Shown: positions 23,293 through 33,809 of the stretch, piece by piece
How positions within the stretch are numbered: position 1 is the first letter of the stretch
Layout: each line of letters opens with the position of its first letter
Assembly: GCA_020080175.1 (NCBI GenBank)
Contig: JAGHQL010000065.1
Span: 60,299-124,298 of the forward strand
DNA: 64,000 nt
Direction of reading: 5' to 3'
Source: Glutinoglossum americanum
Lineage: Eukaryota > Ascomycota > Geoglossomycetes > Geoglossales > Geoglossaceae
Made by a program: the position numbers and the translations under genes
The notes under the pieces: generated by a model
Seen by the model: only the letters and a program-made list of their open reading frames with translations
What the model was told of the DNA's origin: nothing
Databases searched by the model: none

Positions 23293-24508
23293 GTCGTTTT
23301 GCTGGGTCTGAGGCGATAGTCCTATCGACGTTGCACCACACTGTTCTACAGTCAGAAAAGCGAGTACTAAGTAGCGGATGCACCACATACCCTCAAACAA
23401 TACTGATTCTGCGAGAACACAGAAGCTGAGAAAGGCACTTCGTTGTCGTAAGCACAGCTCTGACAGTGATGTGTCAAGAAAGACACCATAGAGGCTTTCG
23501 TTCTGCAACGGCCGGTAAAGTTCCCTAAGGTTAGATGATGGACGCAGAGGAGATGAGAAAGGTCACTCAGAGTCAAGCAGATAAAGATCTCGATTTTGTA
23601 AATAAGTTGTATTCACTCTACTACGTACTATGTCGAAATTGCCACAGGGCGAAGTAAGGATTGTATCACGCGGCAGGCGAAATTTTTGGAAGGAGCTCTT
23701 AAGACGGGATAGCGAGGAGCAGACGTGGTGCAAGTGCAAGCAGAACTCGGGCAAAATCCTCGAGCTGTAGATGAGAAATCAGCGTCTGTCCGAGAGGTAT
23801 TGCAGTTGAAATATATTATAGAGATGGGTCCAAGAGAGGGAGTCCAGATGGGGGGATGTTGATTCTTTGAGACAATTTTATCGTTCAAGTCCATTTAAGT
23901 ACCCCTCCCTCTCTCCGCTAAATTGAACTTTAAGCAATATCTGATGACCGGCCTCTGGCGCTCTATTTTCTTCCTCCACCAATCAAACCGTGACACCTGC
24001 CTCAACAATCTCGCTCGTTGGCAACGCTACGCGCGTGTGAATGAACATTCCAGGGTGCAGAATTTTGCTTTTGGCTCGACACCCCGACAACGGTGAAACT
24101 CACAATGAAGATATTGGATCATGGCACAAAGGAGATACATGTGCTGCCTTGGACCTCTCTACGAAGCACACCGCTTTTCTCATCACCTCACCTCAAGGGC
24201 GCTTTAGCACACAGACTAGCCCTTGCGCTTGCGGTGCTATGCAGACACCTCGTAGACAAATAGAAGTGAGCTGTGCACGGAGCAATGGCGGTTGATTTGG
24301 TTGATTTGGTGATTTGGCCCAGAAACGTGGGTGGCTTGACGCGGCGCTAAGCCTAATGCGCAGTAACGCGTAGAACCTTGAGTGCCTAAAGCTTCTTGCC
24401 TGAGCCGCAAGAGGCACAACATCTATCCTAGAGCTCTTTTGACCATTATCCTGCCTCACACTCTTACTCAATTACCATCTTCGTGCGTTTTATTAGCCAA
24501 TCTCCATC
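23293..24508. promoter_or_regulatory. Divergent upstream region, unknown gene / proteasome alpha7
   Basis: The 1.2 kb between the two divergent genes probably includes an unresolved 5' exon of the minus-strand gene (around 23340-23600) and both promoters. No other gene was seen. Confidence 0.4.
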
Positions 24509-25694
24509 ATGGTCAGTGGCGTCCCTTGATGGAATTCTGCCTGTACCGCTAGGCTTGTCTTTCGGGGAGCACCCGCCCCAGCAACGTGGATTGGAGCTAA
24601 TCATTACATGCCGTTCGATAGACCTCGATAGGGACGGGCTATGATCTTTCAAATTCTGTCTTCTCTCCAGACGGCAGGAATTTTCAAGTAGGCTCAGACC
24701 TTTTCCGCGTGAAAGCTCTCACTCCATTCCGGTCCTGACGGGATTTCCCTAGGTCGAGTACGCAACAAAAGCTGTCGAGAACGGCGGCACTGCAATCGGC
24801 ATTCGCTGTAAAGATGGTGTGGTCTTGGCCGTAGAGAAGATCATCACTAGCAAGTTGCTGAAGCCGGGGACGAACAAACGAATCGCTACTGTGGACAAGC
24901 ACGTCGGTGTTGTGAGTTGACTTGCGACATCCGCACTCCTATTTTTAATACTCTGACATTGAAGTATTTTCATAGGTGTCGTCGGGTCTTGTTCCCGATG
25001 GTCGGCATTTCGTCTCCCGTGCCCGCGACGAGGCGTCATCATGGCGGAGATTTATCAAGAGCCCAATCCCCACATCTATTATCGCTAGTCGGCTGGGTAG
25101 TTACGTGCAGATGTATACGCTCTACTCTAGCGTGAGGCCTTTTGGAGTGACCACGATTATCGGGGGCTGGGATTCTGAGGAAGAGTTGCCCGTCGATGGA
25201 CAAGTGGGCAGCGGCCCGAAGATGGGGGCCGGTGGGAAGGATGAAAGTTTGCGGAGCGGTGGGCCCGGTCTATATATGATCGAGCCAAGTGGCTTATACT
25301 GGGTACGTGCATCTCGTGCTGTGAGCGTATTTAGGGGACCAGGGTCTCATCCCATGATTTGCTGTGGTAGGGTTATTATGGTGCGGCTACAGGCAAAGGA
25401 CGACAAGTCGCTAAAGGCGAACTAGAGAAGCTAAATCTTCAGAATGGCACGCTTTCTCTCCTTGAAGGTGTTAAGGAGGCCGCTCGCATTATCTACGTCG
25501 CACACGATGATAGCAAGGACAAGGACTTCGAGCTTGAGATGACCTGGATTAGCGGCAAAGATGGCCCAACCAAGGGAAGGCACGAAGAGGTCCCCGCTAA
25601 GCTGAGAGAGGAAGCCGAGAAGGCGGCAAAGAAGGCATTGGAAGGAGAGGATGAGGAAGATGATTCCTCTAAAGGAGACAAGATGGAGGAATAG
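24509..25694 (+). CDS. PRE10: 20S proteasome subunit alpha7 (Pre10 / PSMA3)
   Basis: Five exons, 24509-24511, 24622-24687, 24753-24911, 24976-25302 and 25371-25694, encode 292 aa. The first coding exon is just the ATG; splicing then gives [20 protein letters not shown], the exact N-terminal alpha-subunit signature. Other motifs are [51 protein letters not shown] and [33 protein letters not shown] identifies subunit alpha7 and the acidic/Lys-rich tail is typical of it. A Gly-rich acidic loop (about [20 protein letters not shown]) interrupts the alpha fold compared with yeast Pre10; filamentous fungi often have such a loop. It forms part of the outer alpha ring gating substrate entry. Confidence 0.95.
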
Positions 25695-26184
25695 ATGAGT
25701 GGGCAGTGGAGCGGTATCCAGGGGAGAATTGACTAGAATCGATCTCTGTCGTTCATTGGCAGGACTCATCATAATGTAATTCTAGAGACATCTGCGAGCA
25801 TGGAGCGGGAGAATCAAGCATTTTTGCTATCGATCATCGAAAGGGTGTCCCCCTTGTTATGGGATCTAGGAATCTTACCCCCAAGACGGCTTCGGCGACA
25901 CCTAAAGGCTGCTAGAAAAATTTGAGGTATAGTAGTCACTACTTTGTTTTATATCTGGCTTGTATCTCCGTGTATCTAGATCAAAAATCCCACTCCACAC
26001 GACACCCATCAAACCTGAAAACTCCGCACCTCGTCGAAACATAACCCTACTTAGAAGCGAAGCAGAATGATGGGATGTTGCTTTGTGGTGTCAAGAAACA
26101 AAGGCCATGACAGCAGGCTCGAAAGATCACAACCTAAGAACGCCATAATCACCTGGTATCATTGCTTTAAACCCCCCCTTTTTT
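25695..26184. other. Intergenic, convergent 3' ends
   Basis: A 490 bp gap between the convergent proteasome and J-protein genes. No coding frame was recognised. Confidence 0.5.
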
Positions 26185-27031
26185 TTACGAACCCCCCACC
26201 GCGTGCGCCAAAACCTTTGCAGCAAGTTGACTTAACAACCTCGCCTTATCCTCTTGCGGCAGCTCCTGAAATACCGCATACACGCTCTTCCCCTTCACGT
26301 CCCTCACAGCGCCCAGCCGATTCCCCGCCACGGCACCCGCGAGCATGCCCGGGAAATTTGCGACGATAAAGCCCAGCACCCCGCCGCTGAGGCCGCCGGT
26401 GACGGACCAGAATTTCCCCGCGGGGCTGCCTTCGGTGCCTTCGGGCATGCCTTCTTCGCGGAGCATCTCTTCGAAGACGGAGCTGAATTGGTCGGTGTGG
26501 TGGTCATCGTCGTTGTCTTGGGTGCTGTCGGATGCGGGGGTGAATCCGAATGAAGACCAGGAGGAGGACTGCTGTTGTTGCTGTTGTTGGTTGGTATTTG
26601 TGGAGGAACTGTGGAAGGCGCGGGCAGCGTCGTAGTCTTTGCGGCGGCCTGGGTCGGAAAGGGTGTAGTAGGCGTCGTTTATTATCTGGAATTTTTTGGT
26701 GCGCTCGGCGCGTTCGGGGTGGTCGGCGGGGACGCGGTCGGGGTGTGATTGAAGGGCTGATCTATTCAGGGTGGTTAGAAGAGAGCAGGCGGTGGATGGT
26801 AGAGAGGGAGGGCGAACCGCTTGTATGCAGTGCGGATTTGTTGCTGAGAGGCGGTCGGGGGGATGCCGAGGGCGGCGTCTGAAGGATAGGAGAGTTAGCT
26901 AGAAAGAGGACGGTGTGCGGGCCTTAGGGTTTGTGTGTGCGCGTTTACAGTAGTCTTCTGAACCCGAGGAGGAAGAAGTTAGCATTATATAATATAAGGC
27001 CTGCAGAGCTTGGGTATTGTTTACCAGACAT
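26185..27031 (-). CDS. J-domain protein with Gly-rich membrane-like C-terminus
   Basis: Four exons, 27031-27025, 26957-26949, 26878-26818 and 26761-26185, sum to 654 nt (217 aa). The J domain is at about 3-75: EDYYAALGIPPTASQQQIRTAY, the diagnostic HPD within SALQSHPDRVP, then KKFQIINDAYYTLSDPGRRKDYD. A Gln run and an acidic stretch follow, then a glycine-rich hydrophobic segment (SVTGGLSGGVLGFIVANFPGM) that could insert in or peripherally contact a membrane. Its likely role is co-chaperone for an Hsp70; the partner is unknown. The second exon is only 9 nt. An alternative start at an ATG inside intron 1 (MLTSSSSGSEDYY) would avoid the microexon; I favour the spliced form because the branch site and pyrimidine tract are good. 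Confidence 0.8.
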
Positions 27032-27555
27032 GTTGCCAAGGCTATTACAGCGACAACTATTTAAGAGGGACTCTACAGAGGTGCAGCTTATAAGGTACGA
27101 TATACCGTAGCGTGCAGTTGTAGCTGTCAGGAATCGACCTCGGGGCTGCAGAGTCGAGTTGTCTAGCAAACAGGCCCCGTGGTGAATATGACGTTTCACC
27201 GTGGCGGTGCAAGACTGTAGAGGTTTGTGGCTTTAACCTGGGGGAAAGGGCTTCACTGAAGGACCCAGAGTACGGAGCCAGACTCACGTTTACACAGAGC
27301 GCAACCTTCCCGTCCCGTCCCACCAGCCAATCATCGCCGCCCTTTCCTTGGAGCTGCCCTCTGAGGCGGTGAGATTTATTCGAAAGCTCTTCAGCTCCCC
27401 GGATACCGCATCACCCAGCCTCTCCATATCTCTCTTAATTGAGCCTCCCTCGAAATTCTTCGTATATAAAAGTTCAGCGCCGCCCTGTGCTTTCGTTCCC
27501 AAATCCACCACGACCCGTATACAAATACCCCAAAAGCATACTGTAATCCTAAACA
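27032..27555. promoter_or_regulatory. Divergent promoter region, J-protein / small basic protein
   Basis: A 524 bp spacer between divergent start codons. No specific sites are assigned. Confidence 0.4.
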
Positions 27556-27976
27556 ATGGGCTGGCTCTTCTCCCGCCGCACCCGTCGCCGTCCCCGTGAA
27601 GGCTACATCCGGCGCATGATCCACAAGCTCCGCCGGCTCCTCCGCAACATTCTGTACTATGCGCGAAAGCACCCCACTAAGTTATTCATGATGGTTATTC
27701 TACCGCTAATTAGTGGTAAGGCGCTGCATAAGGTGTTGCGTATGTTTGGTATCAAGCTGCCGGGGCTTCCTGGTGGGAGTAGAGGTGAGAGGAGGGGTCG
27801 ATTGAATTGTTTGGGCGACTGGTTGGGCTAACAGTAGTTTAGGGGTTGGCGGTGGCTATTCGTCACGGAGCGGACTAGGTGGGCTAGGTGGGCTAGGTGG
27901 GCTTGGTGGGCTAGGTAAACTCGTCGGCGGTGGGAGCATCGGGTCGTTGTTGCGAATGGCTCGGTCGTTTGTATAG
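27556..27976 (+). CDS. Small basic protein with Leu-Gly repeat tail, unknown
   Basis: Two exons, 27556-27784 and 27843-27976, encode 120 aa. The N-terminus is very basic (MGWLFSRRTRRRPREGYIRR, then MIHKLRRLLRNILYYARKHP) and leads into a hydrophobic segment (TKLFMMVILPLISGKAL). The second exon adds GVGGGYSSRSG, then five GLG units and a short tail ending ARSFV. The intron is GTGAGA..TTTAG and the junction RG-VGGGY keeps frame. A membrane-associated protein with a positively charged amphipathic front is plausible, but the family is not one I recognise with a function. The repeat is coded by a 9-nt tandem (GGGCTAGGT). Confidence 0.65.
27881..27910 (+). repeat. 9-nt tandem repeat with G-quadruplex pattern
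   Basis: Four GGG runs at 27881, 27890, 27899 and 27908 are separated by six-base spacers (CTAGGT or CTTGGT). The unit encodes Gly-Leu-Gly and meets the usual G3-N1-7 quadruplex pattern on the coding strand. Confidence 0.7.
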
Positions 27977-28437
27977 ATAGGTCGTGCCCTTTCGGATTAA
28001 CCATGGGGGTTAATGCGGATCGGTAAGCTCGTTTCCAGCGTTCTTTCTCTTGTCCATCGCTAATGATCTGCAGGTTCTATGTCTGTAGCCTTTATTTGGA
28101 GGATCTTATGCTATCAATTGGCCACATCTTTATTTTCTCGGAAGGGTTTGGGCATCTGATTTACGCCTCAATGGCCCCTAACGCATGCAGTCTCGGATGA
28201 TGTACATGATACAGATGACCAATCGAAAATCTAAGGATTATGTAGCTCAAGCTATGCATCAGCGTTCTCCACTGTGTCTTCCCGAATCCTTGTTGAACGC
28301 TGGGCAATGAGTGGCAATGAGTAGCAATGGGCGCCCGGGCGAACCCTATATGTCTATCCATTAATGGTTGTACTGTACATTGCTTTTGTGCTCTGCTCTG
28401 TAGAACTCCAAAACACCCAGATATAAGATTCGCACGC
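27977..28437. other. Intergenic, convergent 3' ends
   Basis: About 460 bp with no recognised gene. It includes a short direct repeat (gggcaatgagtggcaatgag) near 28305. Confidence 0.4.
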
Positions 28438-29805
28438 CTAACTCCCCCGGCCGGCCTTTTTAGCACGCCTCCTCATGTTCCCATTGTTTGTCTTCGGCGT
28501 CGCTTCATCGCTATCCACATCACTACCTTCCGAGTCTACAGGCAAGTGATCTTTACCCTTCTGGAGAGGAGACATAGCTTTTCCAAAGATCCAGATCGGT
28601 AAGCGGAAGAGAACAGTCTGCCTCATCGTTGGCTTAGGAACCTCATTAACCTTAAATTATAGGATTTGTTAGCTGATATACTACCTCTTCCTGATGCGTG
28701 CAGACTTACATCAAGAAGAAACTCCTCGGTTTCTCCGTGCTCATTCTCTTCCACGAGGAACACGTTCCCAGATGCATCCACAATCAAAACTTTCCCATTT
28801 TCAGCCACGACCTTTTTCCTTTCCCCACCCATGCTATTCTCCTTCGCCGATTCAACACCCGAAGCGTTGCCACTATCCACCCCGCTTTTTCCCTTCTTAC
28901 TCCCCTTTTCCTGCGCCCTTCTTTGTCTGCGATTTAACCCCTGCATCCCCATATCATCTTGAGGAGCAGGTGGGATCTGGGAACCAAGAGAATCACCGAC
29001 TCCTGGGATGCCCCTAATCCCCAATTCATCTCCCCATGCCGCCCGGCGCGCTTCTCGGATATACCTGTCAACGAAATCACGCTGACGTTTCCAGCTCAAA
29101 CGTAAAACGCCATAATGTGCAACCCCTCCACCTAAGATGAACAGCCCTACCAGCACGGATCCCAGTCCCGGGCGGAAGCGTGAGTAATAGTAGCCGGTCC
29201 CCCTCCACCTCGGAAAGCCGTTTTTGAGAAAATGGTCATACCGTGAGCGAGACGGTCCGCGCAAAATGTTGGACACCACGCCCAATCGCGCGAAGCGGTC
29301 ATTAGCCTGTTTCGCTGCGGCCTTCACCTCAGCTTGACTGGGAGGCTTGGTGACATGTACCTTGGGTTTCTTGCCCTTTTGCTTCGGTTTAGATGTAGGC
29401 TTCACCCTGGCGGCAAGGATAGATTGTGCAGCTTTGTCGGGATGGAGAAGGCGAGACTTTTTACGGAAAGCCTTGTTGATTTCATCTTGATTAGCTGACG
29501 GCTTGATGCCGAGAAAGTCTACGATGGAGAGTAAAACAGGTTAGTTACAAAGACCACATTACAGGATGGGTCAAGCGGAGGGTCAATTGTACCGTAGAAA
29601 GTCACACCGAGGCCTTCTGCGGCTTCCACCTCGTCGCGCAGTCGAAATATCTCATGGTCTAGGTAATAGGTATAGGCGAGTTAGATATGCTTGTCGGCTG
29701 ACTGCTAGTTTGCGTTGGAGAAAAGAGCCCACCTTCTTTGGCCCAACCGGCAACCAGTACCAGCAAACAACAAACAACCGGTACGAGCAGCGTAGGAGAC
29801 CTCAT
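28438..29805 (-). CDS. ERJ5: ER J-domain protein Erj5-like
   Basis: Four exons, 29805-29733, 29658-29593, 29518-28710 and 28650-28438, encode 386 aa. The N-terminus MRSPTLLVPVVCCLLVLVAG is a cleavable-type signal peptide. A luminal segment (EDHEIFRLRDEVEAAEG) precedes the J domain (FYDFLGIKPSANQDEINKAF, with HPD within RLLHPDKAAQ), which contains a basic low-complexity loop. NILRGPSRSRYDHFLKNGFP ends the J-like region. One transmembrane helix (about VLVGLFILGGGVAHYGVL) leads to a cytosolic Lys/Glu-rich tail. The protein would stimulate the ER Hsp70 Kar2 in folding. It is longer than yeast Erj5 (295 aa). The three junctions restore clear family sequence, which supports the structure. Confidence 0.88.
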
Positions 29806-30837
29806 AGCGATGCACTACGTGCTACCTGGATCAGGGGAGAGAAGTGCGGTTGAGTATGTGCGGAGTGCAGAGCTTATGCTTCGCTGGCGGGCACTTGTTG
29901 ACGTGCACGAGAAATCGCTGATAGGGAGAAGTTGGGGAAAATAATCCTTGGAGAGTTGGCTGAACGGGCCAACGTGGTCCAATCACGCACGAACCGCATT
30001 TTTCTCAATTCTCTCAACCTTCTACGATCTAGTGCAGGACCCAAGACTCTCGCCAGCTATAAAGACCATCGCATGCGCCAGCTCCAGGTCTTTCGCTGCG
30101 AGCACACCGAGTCATCAAACAGTCAGCCAGGACCCGGTATGGACGAAGCCGCTCCGTGAGCATTTACGGGGATATTGTCCGGGATGGCACGCCGAGGGTA
30201 GGGCAGCAGAATAAGGGAGCAAGGACGTAAGTATCTTACTAAATATAGAATTCCATCTTGTGAACTACATTCTCTATAAAGACCTTCCTCTCCTATGTAC
30301 ATGTATTCACAAAATATTGTACCTTTCTGTGGCGATGCTGTTGTACCCCCTTAATATCCCTATTGTGGCAATGCAGTGAGCTGAAGTGCCTTCGCTAAAA
30401 TTTTCTCCTCCACCGCCTCACATCGTTGCCCTTTTTCACTCTCAACTCCGGCTCTCACCCTTTCCGCATCATTTCACAAAAATCTCCACCTCTTGTCCTT
30501 AAACTGACTTTCCTTGTTCTCACTCTCTCGCATTGGTCGCTCTCGTCTCAAAAGCAACGTTCGTTCGTGCGACATCGTCCTTGCATCTTTTTTTTTCTTT
30601 GGCATCAGCCTTGTCACGGTTACCTGACTGTAGTCCAGTCAGCCTCACTGTGAACACGTAATCACCTACGCATCTCTCTGCGTATGTCCCCCAAACCCAA
30701 TTTATTTAATGCGTCAGATCGCACCTATCCAACAATTAACCCATAATAACACCTCTACGTGACAGATCTACAGGTTCTCGACAATAGATTCATCCTCCCT
30801 GCTTCTTATCTCAAAGTCACAACCCCTAGCGTAAACC
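29806..30837. promoter_or_regulatory. Divergent upstream region ERJ5 / PRA1
   Basis: About 1 kb between divergent start codons. The PRA1 side has a long C/T-rich leader (30400-30650) with possible untranslated-region splice sites (GTATGT near 30682, ..CTACAG near 30772). No gene was recognised. Confidence 0.4.
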
Positions 30838-31368
30838 ATGGCTCGTATTCAGATTCCGATCGAGGCTCTTACCTCTCGCCTCAATCTGGCTGGTCGTTTC
30901 GACAGTATGCGGTCCCAGTCTATCACCTCTAGATTTGCAAATCTCAGACCCATATCCGAGTTCTTCGATCTCAAGCGCTTGTCCAAGCCAGCAAACTTCT
31001 CGGAAGTCCAGACCAGGGTCAACTATAACCTGGGCTACTTCTCCAGCAACTATGCTGTTGTCTTTGTCATGTTGAGCATATACAGTTTGCTCACCAATAA
31101 ACTTCTGCTGTTCGTCATTATCCTTGTCGTTGGTGGTATGTATGGTATTGGCAAGCTTGGCGGCCGGGACCTCGAACTAGGTCTTACCCGTGTAACTTCC
31201 TCTCAGCTTTACACGGGCCTCATGATCGTTGCTGTTCCCCTCGGCATATGGGCATCGCCTTTCTCAACAGTTCTGTGGCTCATTGGCGCCACCGGAGTCT
31301 GTGTTCTTGGTCACGCCTCCTTTATGGACCGCCCGATTGAGAATGCTTTTTCCGAGGAGGCGGTCTAG
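30838..31368 (+). CDS. YIP3: PRA1 family prenylated Rab acceptor (Yip3)
   Basis: A single exon of 176 aa, the same length as yeast Yip3. The cytosolic N-terminus (MARIQIPIEALTSRLN) leads to LRPISEFFDLKRLSKPANFS and RVNYNLGYFSSNYAVVF, the PRA1 signature. Two pairs of closely spaced hydrophobic helices follow (VVFVMLSIYSLLT / LLLFVIILVVGGMYG and LYTGLMIVAVPLGIW / LWLIGATGVCVLGHA). The short tail FMDRPIENAFSEEAV is typical. The protein sits in Golgi/endosomal membranes and handles prenylated Rab GTPases. Its stop codon lies only 23 bp before the next ATG on the same strand. Confidence 0.94.
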   Translation: MARIQIPIEALTSRLNLAGRFDSMRSQSITSRFANLRPISEFFDLKRLSKPANFSEVQTRVNYNLGYFSSNYAVVFVMLSIYSLLTNKLLLFVIILVVGGMYGIGKLGGRDLELGLTRVTSSQLYTGLMIVAVPLGIWASPFSTVLWLIGATGVCVLGHASFMDRPIENAFSEEAV

Positions 31369-31391
31369 GTGGTCGGCCGCGAACTCCATAT

Positions 31392-32654
31392 ATGAAGCCC
31401 CATTGGGGAAGACCACCGGGGGCGAGGACCAGGAGGGAATGGATGGAATCAAGAAATTTGGGGCAAGAGAGATTTGAGGAACTAGATAGTGGTGATGACG
31501 ATGGGGAGACGATGGCTTTGGTGACAGGATTCGGAAGAGGAGGTTTTGTTAGCGACGAGTTCAAGTTTGCTGGTGCTGATATTGGTCCTCGCCCTCATGA
31601 CGGAAAAGGTTTTGCTTATGAAGATTATTATGAGTCCGAGGATGGGGAGGCTTCCGGAGAGGAAGAGAATCACTATGCTATGTCGATGGCATTAAGAAAT
31701 GATGAGCTTGCCCAAATGGCTGAGGATCGCATACTCCATGCTCAGTTGAAAGGAAACCCAAACGTCGATTTGTCGCATTCTGAGTTAGATGCCTTGGGCC
31801 GGAGAAATCGAGTGGGACTTACAGGTATTAGGACGAGAGAGAGAAGCCAATCAAGTAGTTACAGCAGCGATCGGCGACGAAGGCGACCAGCCGCTTCTCC
31901 GCAGGCGGCCACTCAAGAGCGAACCAGAAGGAGGAGACCTGCCCAGTTTGAGGAGAACAATTCTCCATATGCCTCTAGTGCCATCCCCCCAGGCTTCGTC
32001 ATTTCAGGACCTAGCGGCACCGGGACCTATACTCCCATAGGCTACTATACTCCGTCTGCTCCTCAAACTCCTAGCCCTACGCCGTCCCGCCATTCCTCTC
32101 GACGTACCTCCTTGTCTTATGCCCAACAGGGACACACACCGCCGTCTCCACAATACCAACACCAATATCAACAGAACCGCTACTTTTCTACGCCGGAAGG
32201 TGTACCACTTGCCACCAGAACTCCGTCCTCTGCCCCACGCACTCCTCCAACTCGTTCTCCTCTCCCTCATGAAGCGGACTGGGTGCCACGGTCCCGATCC
32301 GGCTCCTCGGCTCACTCACCACAGCCGCCTTATCCGGTCGACCCATTTCAGTACCAAACTTACTCTCCGCCGCTCCCGGCCGGTGGCCAGCCAGCTGTTC
32401 AGTACGCGCAGTATGGTTCGTTGCGGCGTGCGCCCGGAGTCGGACCCTACCCAGGAGCCCCAGTTGCTAGCGTTCCTGCAAGCCCCTCGTCACCACCGTT
32501 GTTGGTACCACAACCGACGGATAGTACGAGCAATGGAGGTGTCAGCGGTGAAAATGGCGGGGGCCGCGGAGTAGAGGGTAACAGTATGCCGGGCCAATGG
32601 AAGGGCAGCGATGTGAGTGAGCGTGACTGGGAACCACGGCGGGGTAGGAAATAG
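31392..32654 (+). CDS. Acidic/Pro-rich disordered conserved fungal protein
   Basis: A single open frame of 420 aa from the first ATG; a second start at 31443 (MESRNLGQERFEELDSG) would also fit. The conserved-looking part is N-terminal: EELDSGDDDGETMALVTGFG, RGGFVSDEFKFAGADIGP and a helical acidic patch with HAQLKGNPNVDLSHSELDAL. The rest is Arg/Ser-rich, then Pro/Ser/Tyr/Gln-rich with many SP and TP sites. I recall similar proteins in filamentous fungi without a known role. It starts 24 nt after the PRA1 stop in a different frame, so its promoter must overlap PRA1 or it shares a transcript. Confidence 0.75.
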   Translation: MKPHWGRPPGARTRREWMESRNLGQERFEELDSGDDDGETMALVTGFGRGGFVSDEFKFAGADIGPRPHDGKGFAYEDYYESEDGEASGEEENHYAMSMALRNDELAQMAEDRILHAQLKGNPNVDLSHSELDALGRRNRVGLTGIRTRERSQSSSYSSDRRRRRPAASPQAATQERTRRRRPAQFEENNSPYASSAIPPGFVISGPSGTGTYTPIGYYTPSAPQTPSPTPSRHSSRRTSLSYAQQGHTPPSPQYQHQYQQNRYFSTPEGVPLATRTPSSAPRTPPTRSPLPHEADWVPRSRSGSSAHSPQPPYPVDPFQYQTYSPPLPAGGQPAVQYAQYGSLRRAPGVGPYPGAPVASVPASPSSPPLLVPQPTDSTSNGGVSGENGGGRGVEGNSMPGQWKGSDVSERDWEPRRGRK

Positions 32655-33809
32655 CATGACGAGCTCCTTTTCATCAAGATTTTCTATTTTTTTTCCGCTT
32701 CCTCTTCTGTCTTGTTTCTAGTTCTTGCTTTCGTGCTTATACTCGTTGGATCATCAGTTTGGGATTTTTGGAAGAGAGGGATAGGCAGCGTTTTAAAAAG
32801 GGCATAATCATATATATATCCCTGGGTAGACTTGGAGGGAGAAAAAAAAAAGCAAAATACCTGTATATAGAAAAAGAGGCTCTTTTGTTTCGCATCCGCG
32901 TTTAATGTTGACAACATCACCAGTGGGGAAAATCACGAATCTCCTTTACAAGACCCCTTGACGTCAGGAGGGGCGCATAGGCTCGGGATACAGCCGAAGG
33001 TACCAAGGCGGAAACGTTCCGGCGGGTGCGGATCACATTTTAATTAGAACTAAAACTTACCCCTGGTTTTTCTCTCCTTTGGTGCGGAGTAGATGGATGG
33101 TTCTCGCCATTTTTTACAACCACGAGTGGCCTTCACTTGAATAAGGGTTATATTGGTGGAGACTAGCGTCCGTTTTATTCAAATATTTCTTAGCAAAATC
33201 GCAGAAAAACAAGGACGCATGCCATGCTGGCTTTATTTCAACATCAGGTACAGACTGCACGCGAGGAAACGACCGGCTCTGTGTAGCGCGTGAGAGCGGA
33301 AAGGCAAGAGTACTGAAAGACATCCGGTAGGAATCAGAGAAATGAATTCAAGAGAGCAAGTAGAACCTAACGATTTGCAGACCAACCAACCCCGCTTGCA
33401 AGCCTTCGTGAACAAATCAAGCCACCCGTGCTGAACCCGAGAGGAAAAGACGCTGTTCCGGTCGGGAGAAAAAAGGCCGGCCAGCGTATGCGTTTTAAGA
33501 AAAAGCCGTTTTGTGCAATATCTTTTCCCGAGAAAGACAAGACTGTTTTGCACTGGTCAATTGTTGAAGCACGCACCCTACGCCAGTGAAAACCTGCCAA
33601 TAAAAAAATCCGCCGAAAAAGCAGTCACAGAGCTTGTCTGCCTAGGCAGGGAGAATTGATGAAGCTGACCAGTGGTCCCCATCCCAATGGCCTTCCGTAG
33701 CCCCCAATGCAACCCCACGCAAGCATCCGCGTTATCGTGTCTCGCAAAAAAAATAAATGTTACAGAGAAGAAGAGGAAGAAGAAGGTAAGGACGAGGCCG
33801 TTATCGTCT
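32655..33809. other. Intergenic, convergent 3' ends
   Basis: About 1.15 kb with T-rich and A-rich tracts (for example near 32680 and 32840) that fit 3' processing signals. No conserved gene was recognised. Confidence 0.4.

Noticed and set aside
28300-28330. Short direct repeat GGCAATGAGT/AGCAATGGGC
   Set aside because: Too short and imperfect to be a site or array.
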